Assembly (NCBI GenBank): GCA_049650345.1 | Contig: JBARZY010000212.1 | Location: forward strand, 1 to 21,336 | Reading direction: 5' to 3' | DNA length: 21,336 bases | From: Glaciecola sp049650345 | Lineage (GTDB): Bacteria > Pseudomonadota > Gammaproteobacteria > Enterobacterales > Alteromonadaceae | In this document: positions 1 through 6,524 of the stretch, piece after piece | How positions within the stretch are numbered: the first letter of the stretch is position 1 | Layout of the letters: the number at the start of each line of letters is the position of its first letter | Notes under the pieces: model-generated | The model's database searches: none | Seen by the model: only the letters and a program-made list of their open reading frames with translations | What the model was told of the DNA's origin: nothing | Made by a program: the position numbers and the translations under genes

Positions 1-1767
1 GTTATAGGGGAAGCACAAGGTATGTTGAGTCGAGTGAATCAACTTGGCGATTACATGAAGGTGAAAGAGGACGAGGTTGAGCAACAAATAGAGTCAACAG
101 TGGCAACCGCTAACGGTCTCATTACCCAAATTGCCGATTTAAATGATGCTATTCAGGTGGTCATGGGCAGCAGTAATGTAGATACGCCATCAAAACTGCT
201 CAACCAGCGCGACCTCGCTATTATGGAATTGTCGGAGTTGGTGGCAATTGACGTACGCCAAAGCTCAAATATTGATGACGGTTTAGTGGTCAGTTTAAAA
301 AGTGGAGAAGCTCTAGTCATGGCCGACGGTACATTCAATGCCTTTGCCATTGGCGGTGAGCCTGATTACACGAATCGTGATTTAAAGTTACAAACCACCT
401 ACGCTGCGCCCAAACGTAATACGACGATTAATGTACTAGAACAAGAAATGGGTGGTGCACTAGGCGGTATTTATCGTTACCGAGAGCAAGTATTAGAGCC
501 TGCTCAACGTGATCTGGGAAAACTTGCCACAACATTAGCTGATACCGTGAATACCTTTAACAAGCAGGGCATGGATTTGGATTTGCAGCTTGGGAGTGAT
601 ATTTTCAGTATTGCTGAATTTAGAGGCATTAATTATCCTGAAAATACCAATCTTGCTTTGGGTATCAGTGGAAGAGTCACCCCAGGTGCTAGCGGTCAAA
701 TGACCAGCAACGATTATAAAGTAACTGTGCTTACTTCGCCCAGTGGCAGTCCCGCAACTTTTGATGTTGAAGTAGCCGCGGTAACAACCGATGGGCAACC
801 TGAATTAGACAGAGACAACAATCCTATTACCCAAACCTTAACTGTAACGGCAGAGCGTGGTACATATAACGCTACTATTGGCGGCATTGAGCTACAATTT
901 GATGATGGTTCTGCTTACTCTGTTGGTGATGCATTTCTAGTACAACCTACGCGTTTAGCTGCAGCAAACTTAAGCATGGCAACCACTCGGGCAGAAGACC
1001 TTGCATTTGCAAAACCTTTACGGGTCAGTCAAAACCTTGACAATTTAGGTGACGCCAGTTTAATCAATACTACCATTACCAATAGCACAGTTGATTTAAG
1101 CTTTGCCAACAGCAATGCATCTGCATTTACTAATAATCAAAGTTTGCAAGGTGTGGGTGAATCACCTTCCCCAACGTTTGGTGCGCCAGTGAATGTGCGT
1201 TTTACTGCCGTTGACGCTTATGACGTACTTGATAGCAGTGGTCAAGTCATTACTAGCGTGACTAACGCCAGTGACTTAAACAATTTACTGGCACAAGCAA
1301 AAGATAATGGTTCGCCAGCATGGCCTGCTGAATTTGCCGCTTTAAATGATTATCCAGGCTACGATTTTTCACTTCAAGGTAGGCCTGAAGTGGGCGATGA
1401 ATTTACCTTGGAATACAATATAAATGGCGTGAACGATAATAGAAACGCTGTAGAACTCGCCGCTCTACAACAACAAGATTTGGTTCGTCAAAGTAATTCA
1501 GGCCAGGCCAATAAAGCTACCTTCAACGAAGCGTACGCCACTATAGTTGGGCAAATTGGAGCTGCAGCTTCGGGATCAAAAATAGATCTTGAAGCAGCCA
1601 AAGTTATGCAGGTTCAATCGTCTGAGTGGTTTGAATCAAGTGCCGGGGTAAGCTTAGATGAAGAAGCGGCTAATTTAATACAATTTCAACAATCATATGC
1701 CGCAGCGGCAAGAATTTTGACCACAGCTCAAGACATGTTTGACACTATTTTACAGGTAGCACGCTAG
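1..1767 (+). CDS. flgK: Flagellar hook-associated protein 1 FlgK (5'-truncated by window)
   Basis: This is the C-terminal 588 codons of FlgK, the first of two junction proteins joining the hook to the filament outside the cell. The frame is open from base 1, so the native start lies upstream and the first in-frame ATG (22) is only internal. The visible part starts within the N-terminal helical region, then has a long central beta-rich part with many Asn, Thr and Ser residues. It ends with the family's diagnostic helix, containing EEAANLIQFQQSYAAAAR and then the ILTTAQDMFDTIL segment, which packs with the N-terminal helix in the D0/D1 coiled coil. flgL follows 41 nt downstream without a terminator, so both are probably co-transcribed. 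The total length would exceed the 547 aa of enteric FlgK, as is common in marine gammaproteobacteria. Identification is secure. Confidence 0.97.
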   Translation, partial: VIGEAQGMLSRVNQLGDYMKVKEDEVEQQIESTVATANGLITQIADLNDAIQVVMGSSNVDTPSKLLNQRDLAIMELSELVAIDVRQSSNIDDGLVVSLKSGEALVMADGTFNAFAIGGEPDYTNRDLKLQTTYAAPKRNTTINVLEQEMGGALGGIYRYREQVLEPAQRDLGKLATTLADTVNTFNKQGMDLDLQLGSDIFSIAEFRGINYPENTNLALGISGRVTPGASGQMTSNDYKVTVLTSPSGSPATFDVEVAAVTTDGQPELDRDNNPITQTLTVTAERGTYNATIGGIELQFDDGSAYSVGDAFLVQPTRLAAANLSMATTRAEDLAFAKPLRVSQNLDNLGDASLINTTITNSTVDLSFANSNASAFTNNQSLQGVGESPSPTFGAPVNVRFTAVDAYDVLDSSGQVITSVTNASDLNNLLAQAKDNGSPAWPAEFAALNDYPGYDFSLQGRPEVGDEFTLEYNINGVNDNRNAVELAALQQQDLVRQSNSGQANKATFNEAYATIVGQIGAAASGSKIDLEAAKVMQVQSSEWFESSAGVSLDEEAANLIQFQQSYAAAARILTTAQDMFDTILQVAR

Positions 1768-1808
1768 GTTTAGCGCGTTACGGCAATTATTGATAAGGCG
1801 AAGGGTAT

Positions 1809-3032
1809 ATGCGAATTACCACTAACTTAATTTATGACCAAAACTTGCGGGCCATTAATACCAGCCAAGGCTCGCTGTCTGACATACAAACTCAGTTGGC
1901 GAGTGGTAAAAAATTGCTGCGTCCCTCAGATGATCCTGTGGGCGCATCTCAAGTCATTCGTTTAAGTGAAGAGCTTGATAAAATTACCCAATACAACCGT
2001 AATAACGACCTAGTGACCAATGCGCTTGAACTTCAAGAGACCACCTTACGAGGTATTAACGAGGTCGCCAATCGCGCTCGAGTGTTAACGGTGCAGTCGG
2101 GGAACGGTATTTTATCAGCGGCTGATAAACAAGCGGTTGGCGCTGAAATAGAGCAGTTACGAAACCAAGTGATTGACTTAATGAACACGCAAAATGCAAG
2201 TGGCGACTATATTTTTGCAGGATATCAATCCGGATCTCAAGCATTTGAGTTCAATCCAACACTAGATAGTGATCGTGTTTCTTTTGTGGGAGACGATGGG
2301 ACCAATTCTGTGCAAATATCAGATAGCGTTACCATCCAATCGAGTACATCTGGGAAAACCCTGTTTGAGAACGTACGTGATCGACTTAATTTTTCACTTG
2401 ATAATGTATCGGGCGTTACGTTTGATGATTACCAAATAAAAAATCAAGGCACCTTTGATGTGTTTCATAACAGCAACTTCGACCCAGTAAACTCAGCAAA
2501 TAACCAATTTAGGTTTGAAATTGTGTCTGCGTCGCAAATACAAATTACCAACGTGGGCACTTCAGCATTGGTTGAAACACTGCCGTTTACCAGTGGCGAT
2601 ACCATATCGTTTAACGGTGTTGAATTTACCCCTCAAGGAAGCGTAGGTGACAGTTTTGATATCAATTTAAACCGTCCCAGCAAAAGCAATTTGGCAGAAA
2701 CCTTAAACAATATGTTTTTGGCCTTGAACGACAGCACCCTAAACGAACAAGAATTTTCTTCTATTGTGAGTGATACCTTAGTAGGGATAGACAATGCCAA
2801 TAGCCAAATGGCGCGTGAAAACTCGTCTGTTGGGGCAAGGTTAAACATTGCGCAATCGGTTAAAAGTAGTTTGTTAGATGCGGAAGTGGCAAATGAGAAA
2901 GCACGATCCAGTATTGAAGATGTGGATTATGCACAAGCATCATCAGACTTTGCGAGACAAGAGACTGCGTTAGAGGCGGCATTTGCTTCATTCCCTCGTA
3001 TCGCGAATTTAAGTTTGTTTAATTATATTTAG
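1809..3032 (+). CDS. flgL: Flagellar hook-associated protein 3 FlgL
   Basis: This 407-residue protein is the second hook-filament junction protein and sits between FlgK and the first flagellin. It opens with MRITTNLIYDQNLRAI, then has the flagellin-type N-terminal helix with LASGKKLLRPSDDPVGASQ (about residues 31-49), the conserved D0/D1 signature of FlgL. The C-terminus has the flagellin-like helix and ends in NLSLFNYI, close to the LSLFDYL-type ending of the family. Central residues 150-290 are beta-rich and variable. The ATG follows a purine-rich ribosome site (gaaggg) at normal distance. It is the last gene of the flgK-flgL transcript, because two intrinsic terminators follow. Length is slightly above the ~320 aa of enteric FlgL, owing to the central domain. 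Confidence 0.96.
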   Translation: MRITTNLIYDQNLRAINTSQGSLSDIQTQLASGKKLLRPSDDPVGASQVIRLSEELDKITQYNRNNDLVTNALELQETTLRGINEVANRARVLTVQSGNGILSAADKQAVGAEIEQLRNQVIDLMNTQNASGDYIFAGYQSGSQAFEFNPTLDSDRVSFVGDDGTNSVQISDSVTIQSSTSGKTLFENVRDRLNFSLDNVSGVTFDDYQIKNQGTFDVFHNSNFDPVNSANNQFRFEIVSASQIQITNVGTSALVETLPFTSGDTISFNGVEFTPQGSVGDSFDINLNRPSKSNLAETLNNMFLALNDSTLNEQEFSSIVSDTLVGIDNANSQMARENSSVGARLNIAQSVKSSLLDAEVANEKARSSIEDVDYAQASSDFARQETALEAAFASFPRIANLSLFNYI

Positions 3033-3105
3033 ATTGAGAAACAATAAATATCTATGATTTTTACGTAGTCTTGTAGTTATATTTATCTTTCACAAATAAT
3101 TTTTT

Positions 3106-3139
3106 AAAAAAAGGCCATATTTAAAATATGGCCTTTTTT
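3106..3139 (+). terminator. Intrinsic terminator 1 after flgL
   Basis: The stem ggccatat (3113-3120) pairs with atatggcc (3126-3133) around a short loop. It is flanked by seven A on the left and six T on the right, so it could terminate both strands. It lies 74 nt after the flgL stop. Confidence 0.9.
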
Positions 3140-3201
3140 GTTCCTACCTTCTAAGCAATAGCTTAATTCTTATGCATTTTTAAGTGTGTTCAGTTTTTAA
3201 G

Positions 3202-3225
3202 GCGGCAATAATTTGCCGCTTTTTT
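3202..3225 (+). terminator. Intrinsic terminator 2 after flgL
   Basis: The stem gcggcaa (3202-3208) pairs with ttgccgc (3213-3219) around a 4-nt loop, followed by six T. It is the second terminator in tandem and insulates the flagellin genes from flgKL transcription. Confidence 0.88.
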
Positions 3226-3257
3226 ATATATCCGTGTATTTTTTTCGCAAATTATAT

Positions 3258-3284
3258 TAAAGGGAATTTTGCGCTTGTCGATAA
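3258..3284 (+). promoter_or_regulatory. Sigma-28 (FliA) promoter of flagellin 1
   Basis: TAAA (3258-3261) is followed after exactly 15 nt by GTCGATAA (3277-3284), one mismatch from the FliA consensus TAAA-N15-GCCGATAA. Transcription should start near 3291, giving a leader of about 120 nt. Late flagellin genes are classically FliA-dependent, so the match and the role agree. Confidence 0.85.
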
Positions 3285-3357
3285 CCATTTACGAGAGAGC
3301 CAGTACATATGATTTTGTTAACCGCAAATCTTATGTTCTACATATGTAACTAAATCA

Positions 3358-3391
3358 CCGGAGTAAAGTCCGGCCTGCCAGCAAGTGCTGG
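3358..3391 (+). promoter_or_regulatory. Paired hairpins in the flagellin 1 mRNA leader
   Basis: Two adjacent small perfect hairpins lie just before the ribosome site. One is ccgga (3358-3362) with tccgg (3369-3373); the other is ccagc (3378-3382) with gctgg (3387-3391). GGA triplets occur at the first hairpin, right after the second (ctggact) and in the ribosome site (gtaggag). That spacing is compatible with a CsrA/RsmA-type translational regulator, but this is inference only. Confidence 0.45.
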
Positions 3392-3404
3392 ACTGAGAGT
3401 GTAG
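3391..3404 (+). repeat. 14-nt leader repeat, copy 1
   Basis: The sequence gactgagagtgtag occurs here, just before the flagellin 1 start, and again perfectly at 6083-6096, in front of a decayed flagellin end. The second copy is not near a functional start codon. Confidence 0.8.
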
Positions 3405-3413
3405 GAGAGACTT

Positions 3414-4247
3414 ATGTCTATGTTCGTAAATACTAACGTATCTGCCTTAAATGCGCAGCGTCAGTTATTCAATTCAAGTAATTCATTAAACACGTCTTTT
3501 GAGCGTTTATCTTCTGGTTTCAGAATTAATCGTGCATCAGATGATGCGGCTGGTTTGCAAATCACCGACCGCATGACTACTCAAATCAATGGTTTGAATC
3601 AAGCAGTAAATAATGCGAACGATGCGATATCACTAACGCAAACCGCAGAAGGTGCTCTTGGTGAGACAACAACCGCGTTACAACGTATCCGTCAGCTTGC
3701 CGTGCAATCGCAAAACGGGATTAACTCGGCAGATGACCGTTTAGCACTTCAAAAAGAAGTATCAGCGCTTAAAACTGAAATATCGCGTATTTCAACCGAT
3801 ACCCAGTTTAATAAAACTGACATTCTCACTGGTGGTTTTTCAGCGGCTTTCTTAGTGGGTGCTAACAGTGGCCAAAAGATTTCTGTCAACTTAAGTTCTC
3901 CTGACGGATTAAGCGGCTTTTCAGCAACAGGTTTGAGTATTGACACTTTGAGTGTATCGTCAGAGGCTGGTGCATCAGCTGCTTTAGTTGCACTTGATAC
4001 TGCTATTTCAGCGATTGGTGGTGCTAGGGCAGATTTAGGCGCATTAACAAACCGTTTCCAATCTACTATTCGTAACTTGTCGAACATATCTGAAAATATG
4101 TCTGCAGCACGTTCACAAATCTTAGATACTGACTTTGCATCTGAAACCGCAAACTTAACGCGTAATCAGATTATTCAGCAGGCAAGCACAACCGTACTAT
4201 CTCAGGCTAATCAGCGTCCACAAGCGGCACTGCAGCTTCTAGGTTAA
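3414..4247 (+). CDS. fliC: Flagellin (paralogue 1)
   Basis: This 277-residue flagellin is a filament subunit exported through the flagellar type III apparatus. The N-terminal D0/D1 helices run from MSMFVNTNVSALNAQRQL through LSSGFRINRASDDAAGLQI (about residues 32-50). The short variable centre (about 140-200) is rich in Ser, Thr and Ala. The C-terminal D1/D0 helices include NRFQSTIRNL and end QANQRPQAALQLLG. It has no D2/D3 insertions, so it is a minimal flagellin as in Shewanella and Alteromonas. The central Ser/Thr residues are the likely glycosylation sites for the downstream Maf/Pse system (inference). The ATG is set by the ribosome site taggag 6-8 nt upstream. A consensus sigma-28 promoter precedes it and a strong hairpin follows it, so it is probably monocistronic. 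Confidence 0.97.
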   Translation: MSMFVNTNVSALNAQRQLFNSSNSLNTSFERLSSGFRINRASDDAAGLQITDRMTTQINGLNQAVNNANDAISLTQTAEGALGETTTALQRIRQLAVQSQNGINSADDRLALQKEVSALKTEISRISTDTQFNKTDILTGGFSAAFLVGANSGQKISVNLSSPDGLSGFSATGLSIDTLSVSSEAGASAALVALDTAISAIGGARADLGALTNRFQSTIRNLSNISENMSAARSQILDTDFASETANLTRNQIIQQASTTVLSQANQRPQAALQLLG

Positions 4248-4271
4248 GCAACGTTCTCCTGACTGACCCAT

Positions 4272-4343
4272 CTGTTTGGGGAATGAAGCCAGGAGGTAGT
4301 ACCCGCTTTAGCAAGCCAAACAGAAGAGTGTTCGCCCACTCTT
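4272..4343 (+). other. Structured 3' untranslated region of flagellin 1
   Basis: Starting 25 nt after the stop codon, ctgtttgg (4272-4279) can pair with ccaaacag (4316-4323). This encloses a 36-nt loop that carries gccaggaggtagt (4288-4300). A second perfect hairpin follows directly: aagagtg (4324-4330) with cactctt (4337-4343). The loop contains a ribosome-site-like ggaggtagt but no start codon follows it, so translation is unlikely. The same 13-mer recurs at 4832-4844. It could be a 3'UTR-derived small RNA precursor or a regulator-binding structure; function is unknown. Confidence 0.5.
4288..4300 (+). repeat. 13-nt repeat gccaggaggtagt, copy 1
   Basis: This is a perfect match to 4832-4844. 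With flanks, 18 of 20 positions agree (gaat..gccaggaggtagt type). Its core ggaggtagt also forms the ribosome sites of flagellin 3 (6618-6626) and flaG (7567-7575). Confidence 0.75.
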
Positions 4344-4350
4344 TAAACTC

Positions 4351-4383
4351 TAAGCGATAGGCCAGGCTTTGCCTGGCCGCTTA
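4351..4383 (+). terminator. Terminator-like hairpin after flagellin 1
   Basis: Inner stem ggccaggc (4360-4367) pairs with gcctggcc (4371-4378) around ttt. An outer stem taagc (4351-4355) pairs with gctta (4379-4383), leaving a small bulge (gata). The stem is very stable, but the T tract after it (ttattcctt) is interrupted, so termination may be partial. Confidence 0.7.
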
Positions 4384-4430
4384 TTCCTTCAAAAAAATCA
4401 CGTCTTTTAAAAAATAATTTAGTTTTTAGC

Positions 4431-4458
4431 TAAAGCTTTTTGCGTATCTGTTCGATAA
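4431..4458 (+). promoter_or_regulatory. Candidate sigma-28 promoter in the flagellin 1-2 gap
   Basis: TAAA (4431-4434) is followed by 16 nt and then TTCGATAA (4451-4458), a 6/8 match to the FliA -10 element with a spacer one base longer than optimal. The next gene start (5078) is about 610 nt away. It would therefore produce either a very long flagellin 2 leader or a separate non-coding RNA. Confidence 0.45.
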
Positions 4459-4810
4459 CTATTTCAAGCAAGGTAAATAATAAAATCAACGCCTGCAATA
4501 AGCACTCACAACAATAACAATATAATGAGAAGTGCAAAGATATAAGCGGACTTTATAGGTGTAAAGCCATAAAGCATCACGTTAGGAAATAGTTGAGGGC
4601 AATGTCCAGAATCATAGGTGTGAACAACATCGCTACCGATTCGAACCTCGGGAAACCGACACTCAACAAATACATAAAGATTAGATAGCTGCCTGTTTAT
4701 ACGTGAGTTATTAATATACCGAAAGGTATTTGATGGTGACTATTATCGTACACAATGAATAGCAGGTAACTGAAGAAATGAAGTAGCAGATGTCGTCATG
4801 ACAAGCTGAA

Positions 4811-4980
4811 CTGCCGACTGACAGGAATAATGCCAGGAGGTAGTGAGAGGTATGAGGTCTGGAACATCATACCTGCCGGTCAGCAAAGAGCTTACGCTCT
4901 GTTACAGCTTACATGCTTCAGTTCTCTAGTGAAGAGAATTGAACATTAATCAGTCCTTGATTATGGATTGGTGAAGCATG
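4811..4980 (+). other. Repeat-bearing structured element, possibly a decayed flagellin leader plus tail
   Basis: The element starts with gactga(c), carries the second copy of gccaggaggtagt, then gagagg, a perfect 8-bp hairpin (4848-4874) and cctgcc-gtc-caaa-agctt. That order resembles the relic at 6083-6178 (gactga, gtagg, gagagg, cctgcc-gtc-caaa-agctt). In the frame of 4875-4913 it reads AGQQRAYALLQLT, resembling the flagellin tail (QRPQAALQLL) with extra residues and no stop. Arms catgcttca (4912-4920) and tgaagcatg (4972-4980) could close a junction holding two inner hairpins, competing with the longer ttcagttctct hairpin. A short ATG frame (4852-4929, 25 codons) sits 7 nt after ggaggtagt and might be translated; I give that little weight. 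Confidence 0.35.
4832..4844 (+). repeat. 13-nt repeat gccaggaggtagt, copy 2
   Basis: This perfectly matches 4288-4300 in the flagellin 1 3' region. Both copies lie between potential closing arms of a stem rather than in front of a flagellin start codon. Confidence 0.75.
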
Positions 4981-5077
4981 CTTTATGCCAACTTTTGGAA
5001 ATAAGCATGAAAACTAAGAACTTGCCGAATAATATTTATAAATACGGCGCATTAAGTAAATCGTTAGGAGAATTATT

Positions 5078-5908
5078 ATGTCTTTGTTTGTAAATACCAA
5101 TATTTCGTCGCTCAGCACCAGAAGGTTTTTGAACGACACCACCACCAATCTAAATACAGCATTTGAGCGTTTGTCGTCAGGATTTCGCATCAATAGTGCG
5201 AAAGATGATGCTGCCGGCTTACAAATATCTGATCGCATGACATCTCAAATAATGGGACTTGATCAAGCGGTTCGTAACGCCAACGATGGTATTTCACTAG
5301 CGCAAACCGTTGAAGGTGCGCTGCAAGAAACCACTACTGCGCTACAACGTATTCGAACGCTGGCGATACAATCTCAAAATGGAATTAATTCGGTAGCAGA
5401 CAGAAATGCATTACAAAAAGAAGTGTCAGCCCTGAAGATTGAAATGAGTCGAGTAGCAACAACCACCCAATTTGCGGGAGTTGATGTCTTAAGCGGAGGG
5501 TATAGTGCCAAGTTTTTGGTAGGTGCAAATTCAGGGCAAACCATAAGTATTAATGTTTCTCGTCCAAATGGCTTTGGTACATCGGGGCTGTTTGGCGCAT
5601 TTAACTTGTCGGTTTCTACACCGGCAGCCGCGTCAGCAGCGCTATTGGCTATTGATAATGCCATTGAAGTGGTAGACGATAAACGCGCCGACTTAGGTGC
5701 GATACAAAACCGTTTTCAATCGACCATTCGTAATTTAACGAATATTTCTGAAAACGTATCGGCGGCAAGAAGTCGCATAAAAGACACTGATTTTGCCGCT
5801 GAAACGGCAAGTCTTACCCGCTTGCAAATAATCCAGCAAGCCAGTACTACCGTTCTTGCTCAGGCCAATCAACGGCCACAAGCAGCGTTGAGCTTGCTGC
5901 AAGGATAG
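5078..5908 (+). CDS. fliC: Flagellin (paralogue 2)
   Basis: This 276-residue flagellin is the most divergent of the three at both ends. It starts MSLFVNTNISSLSTRRFL instead of the SALNAQRQLF type shared by the other two, and ends RPQAALSLLQG. The D0/D1 signature LSSGFRINSAKDDAAGLQI, the NRFQSTIRNL segment and the C-terminal amphipathic helix are intact, so it should be a functional filament subunit. The central region (about 140-195) is short and holds SRPNGFGTSG. The ATG is chosen from taggag (5065-5070) 7 nt upstream. No clear sigma-28 or sigma-54 promoter lies directly in front; the nearest sigma-28-like site is at 4431-4458. Expression may therefore differ from the other two paralogues. 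The nearest strong terminator is at 6186-6216, beyond a pseudogene. Confidence 0.96.
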   Translation: MSLFVNTNISSLSTRRFLNDTTTNLNTAFERLSSGFRINSAKDDAAGLQISDRMTSQIMGLDQAVRNANDGISLAQTVEGALQETTTALQRIRTLAIQSQNGINSVADRNALQKEVSALKIEMSRVATTTQFAGVDVLSGGYSAKFLVGANSGQTISINVSRPNGFGTSGLFGAFNLSVSTPAAASAALLAIDNAIEVVDDKRADLGAIQNRFQSTIRNLTNISENVSAARSRIKDTDFAAETASLTRLQIIQQASTTVLAQANQRPQAALSLLQG

Positions 5909-6082
5909 TGGAAAATAAAACGCACATTATTTTGTCGCGTAAGTAAAAATAAAGACAGTTACAAAGGCTTTGAGAGGCCCTCTCGTTGCCAGGGATGGCA
6001 TACCTTTTATGTAGTTTTTTTACAGAAAGTTAGGGTACTGATACCAAGCTAAGTAGCTAAACGGTAAAACGTCGACTAACAA
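5909..6082 (+). other. Non-coding 3' interval after flagellin 2
   Basis: No gene was found. Two small hairpins are visible: gagagg/cctctc around a single base (5972-5984), and tgcca-GGGA-tggca (5987-6000). The nonamer tgagaggcc (5971-5979) recurs at 6107-6115. A seven-T run around 6014-6021 is not preceded by a strong stem directly at its edge. Confidence 0.4.
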
Positions 6083-6178
6083 GACTGAGAGTGTAGAAGT
6101 GTAGGTTGAGAGGCCAGTACTTTCATGTTCTACAATCCTGCCAGTCGACAAAAAGCTTTGCTCCAACTCCTAACGTGA
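6083..6178 (+). pseudogene. Decayed flagellin: leader fragment fused to C-terminal tail
   Basis: The first 14 nt repeat the flagellin 1 leader (gactgagagtgtag, 3391-3404). From 6110 the frame reads 22 codons ending in TGA at 6176-6178. Aligned without gaps to the last 22 residues of flagellin 1, 9 positions are identical: A-S-T near the start, an R, an A and the terminal L-Q-L-L. The stop codons also coincide. gccagtact (6113-6121) is identical to flagellin 2 (5840-5848), and many codon differences in the tail are third-position changes. An in-frame stop lies just upstream, and the whole D0-D1-variable part is missing, so it cannot encode a flagellin. A strong terminator follows as for a gene. 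It is either a deletion relic of a fourth flagellin or an RNA gene derived from one: gtcgact (6071-6077) pairs perfectly with agtcgac (6143-6149), and gtagaa (6093-6098) with ttctac (6128-6133). Confidence 0.6.
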
Positions 6179-6185
6179 GCAAGTT

Positions 6186-6216
6186 GGCTGAGCCGCCCTA
6201 TGGCTCAGCCTTTTTT
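6186..6216 (+). terminator. Strong intrinsic terminator after the flagellin relic
   Basis: The perfect 9-bp stem ggctgagcc (6186-6194) with ggctcagcc (6202-6210) has a 7-nt loop and is followed by six T. It is the only clear terminator downstream of flagellin 2 and would end any transcript covering 5909-6185. Confidence 0.92.
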
Positions 6217-6446
6217 CATTTAGATACTTCAATCACTTCATTTGCATGCATTGTGCCAACTTTTTATTTGTTGCCATATTACAAATCGCTTCATCACATC
6301 TTAAATTTAGACCGTTTATTCTAAAATACAACGCGAGTTGCCCATTGTTTATCAACGGTGAAGTGAAAATGTTATTAAGAATAAATATATAAAACAATGC
6401 CTTACAATGTTTATTTAACACCTTTAAAAAAAAATCAAAATTCTAC
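6217..6446 (+). other. A+T-rich interval without recognisable gene
   Basis: No conserved coding frame, repeat or strong hairpin was seen between the terminator and the flagellin 3 promoter. Short frames present here lack ribosome sites and resemble no family I know. Confidence 0.5.
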
Positions 6447-6473
6447 TAAAGGAATTCAAGCTAGCGCCGATAC
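6447..6473 (+). promoter_or_regulatory. Sigma-28 (FliA) promoter of flagellin 3
   Basis: TAAA (6447-6450), a 15-nt spacer and GCCGATAC (6466-6473) match the FliA consensus at all but the last position. The predicted start is near 6480, which gives a leader of about 150 nt. Confidence 0.87.
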
Positions 6474-6524
6474 CTTTAGTTGAGGGGTAATGCAGTTATT
6501 AAATTGCTAACCAAATTTGAGGTT

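Larger units (their letters stand above)
4459..5077 (+). other. Long non-coding interval before flagellin 2, rich in small hairpins
   Basis: No convincing protein gene was found here on either strand. Perfect or near-perfect hairpins include atacc-GAAA-ggtat (4716-4729, a GNRA-type loop), aggtatga/tcatacct (4848-4855/4867-4874), agagc/gctct (4887-4900), ttcagttctct/agagaattgaa (4917-4927/4933-4943, one G-U pair) and taatca/tgatta (4947-4963). No intrinsic terminator with a T tract is visible. No good promoter is visible in the last 100 nt before flagellin 2. Confidence 0.55.

Noticed and set aside
4632..4652. A gattcgaacctc-like stretch resembling a tRNA T-arm on the minus strand
   Set aside because: Neither the 5-bp T-stem nor an acceptor, D or anticodon stem can be formed around it, so no tRNA is supported.
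4852..4929. A 25-codon small ORF 7 nt after ggaggtagt
   Set aside because: The frame overlaps a perfect hairpin and a flagellin-tail-like sequence in another frame. Length and composition give no support beyond the ribosome site, so I list it only as a remark.
4970..4990. Possible sigma-54 promoter (ttggtgaagcatgc) before flagellin 2
   Set aside because: The GG and GC pairs are two bases too close for RpoN binding.
6106..6324. A 72-codon + strand frame in the flagellin 2-3 gap
   Set aside because: It has no ribosome site, runs through the terminator stem at 6186-6216, and overlaps the flagellin-like relic in a different frame.
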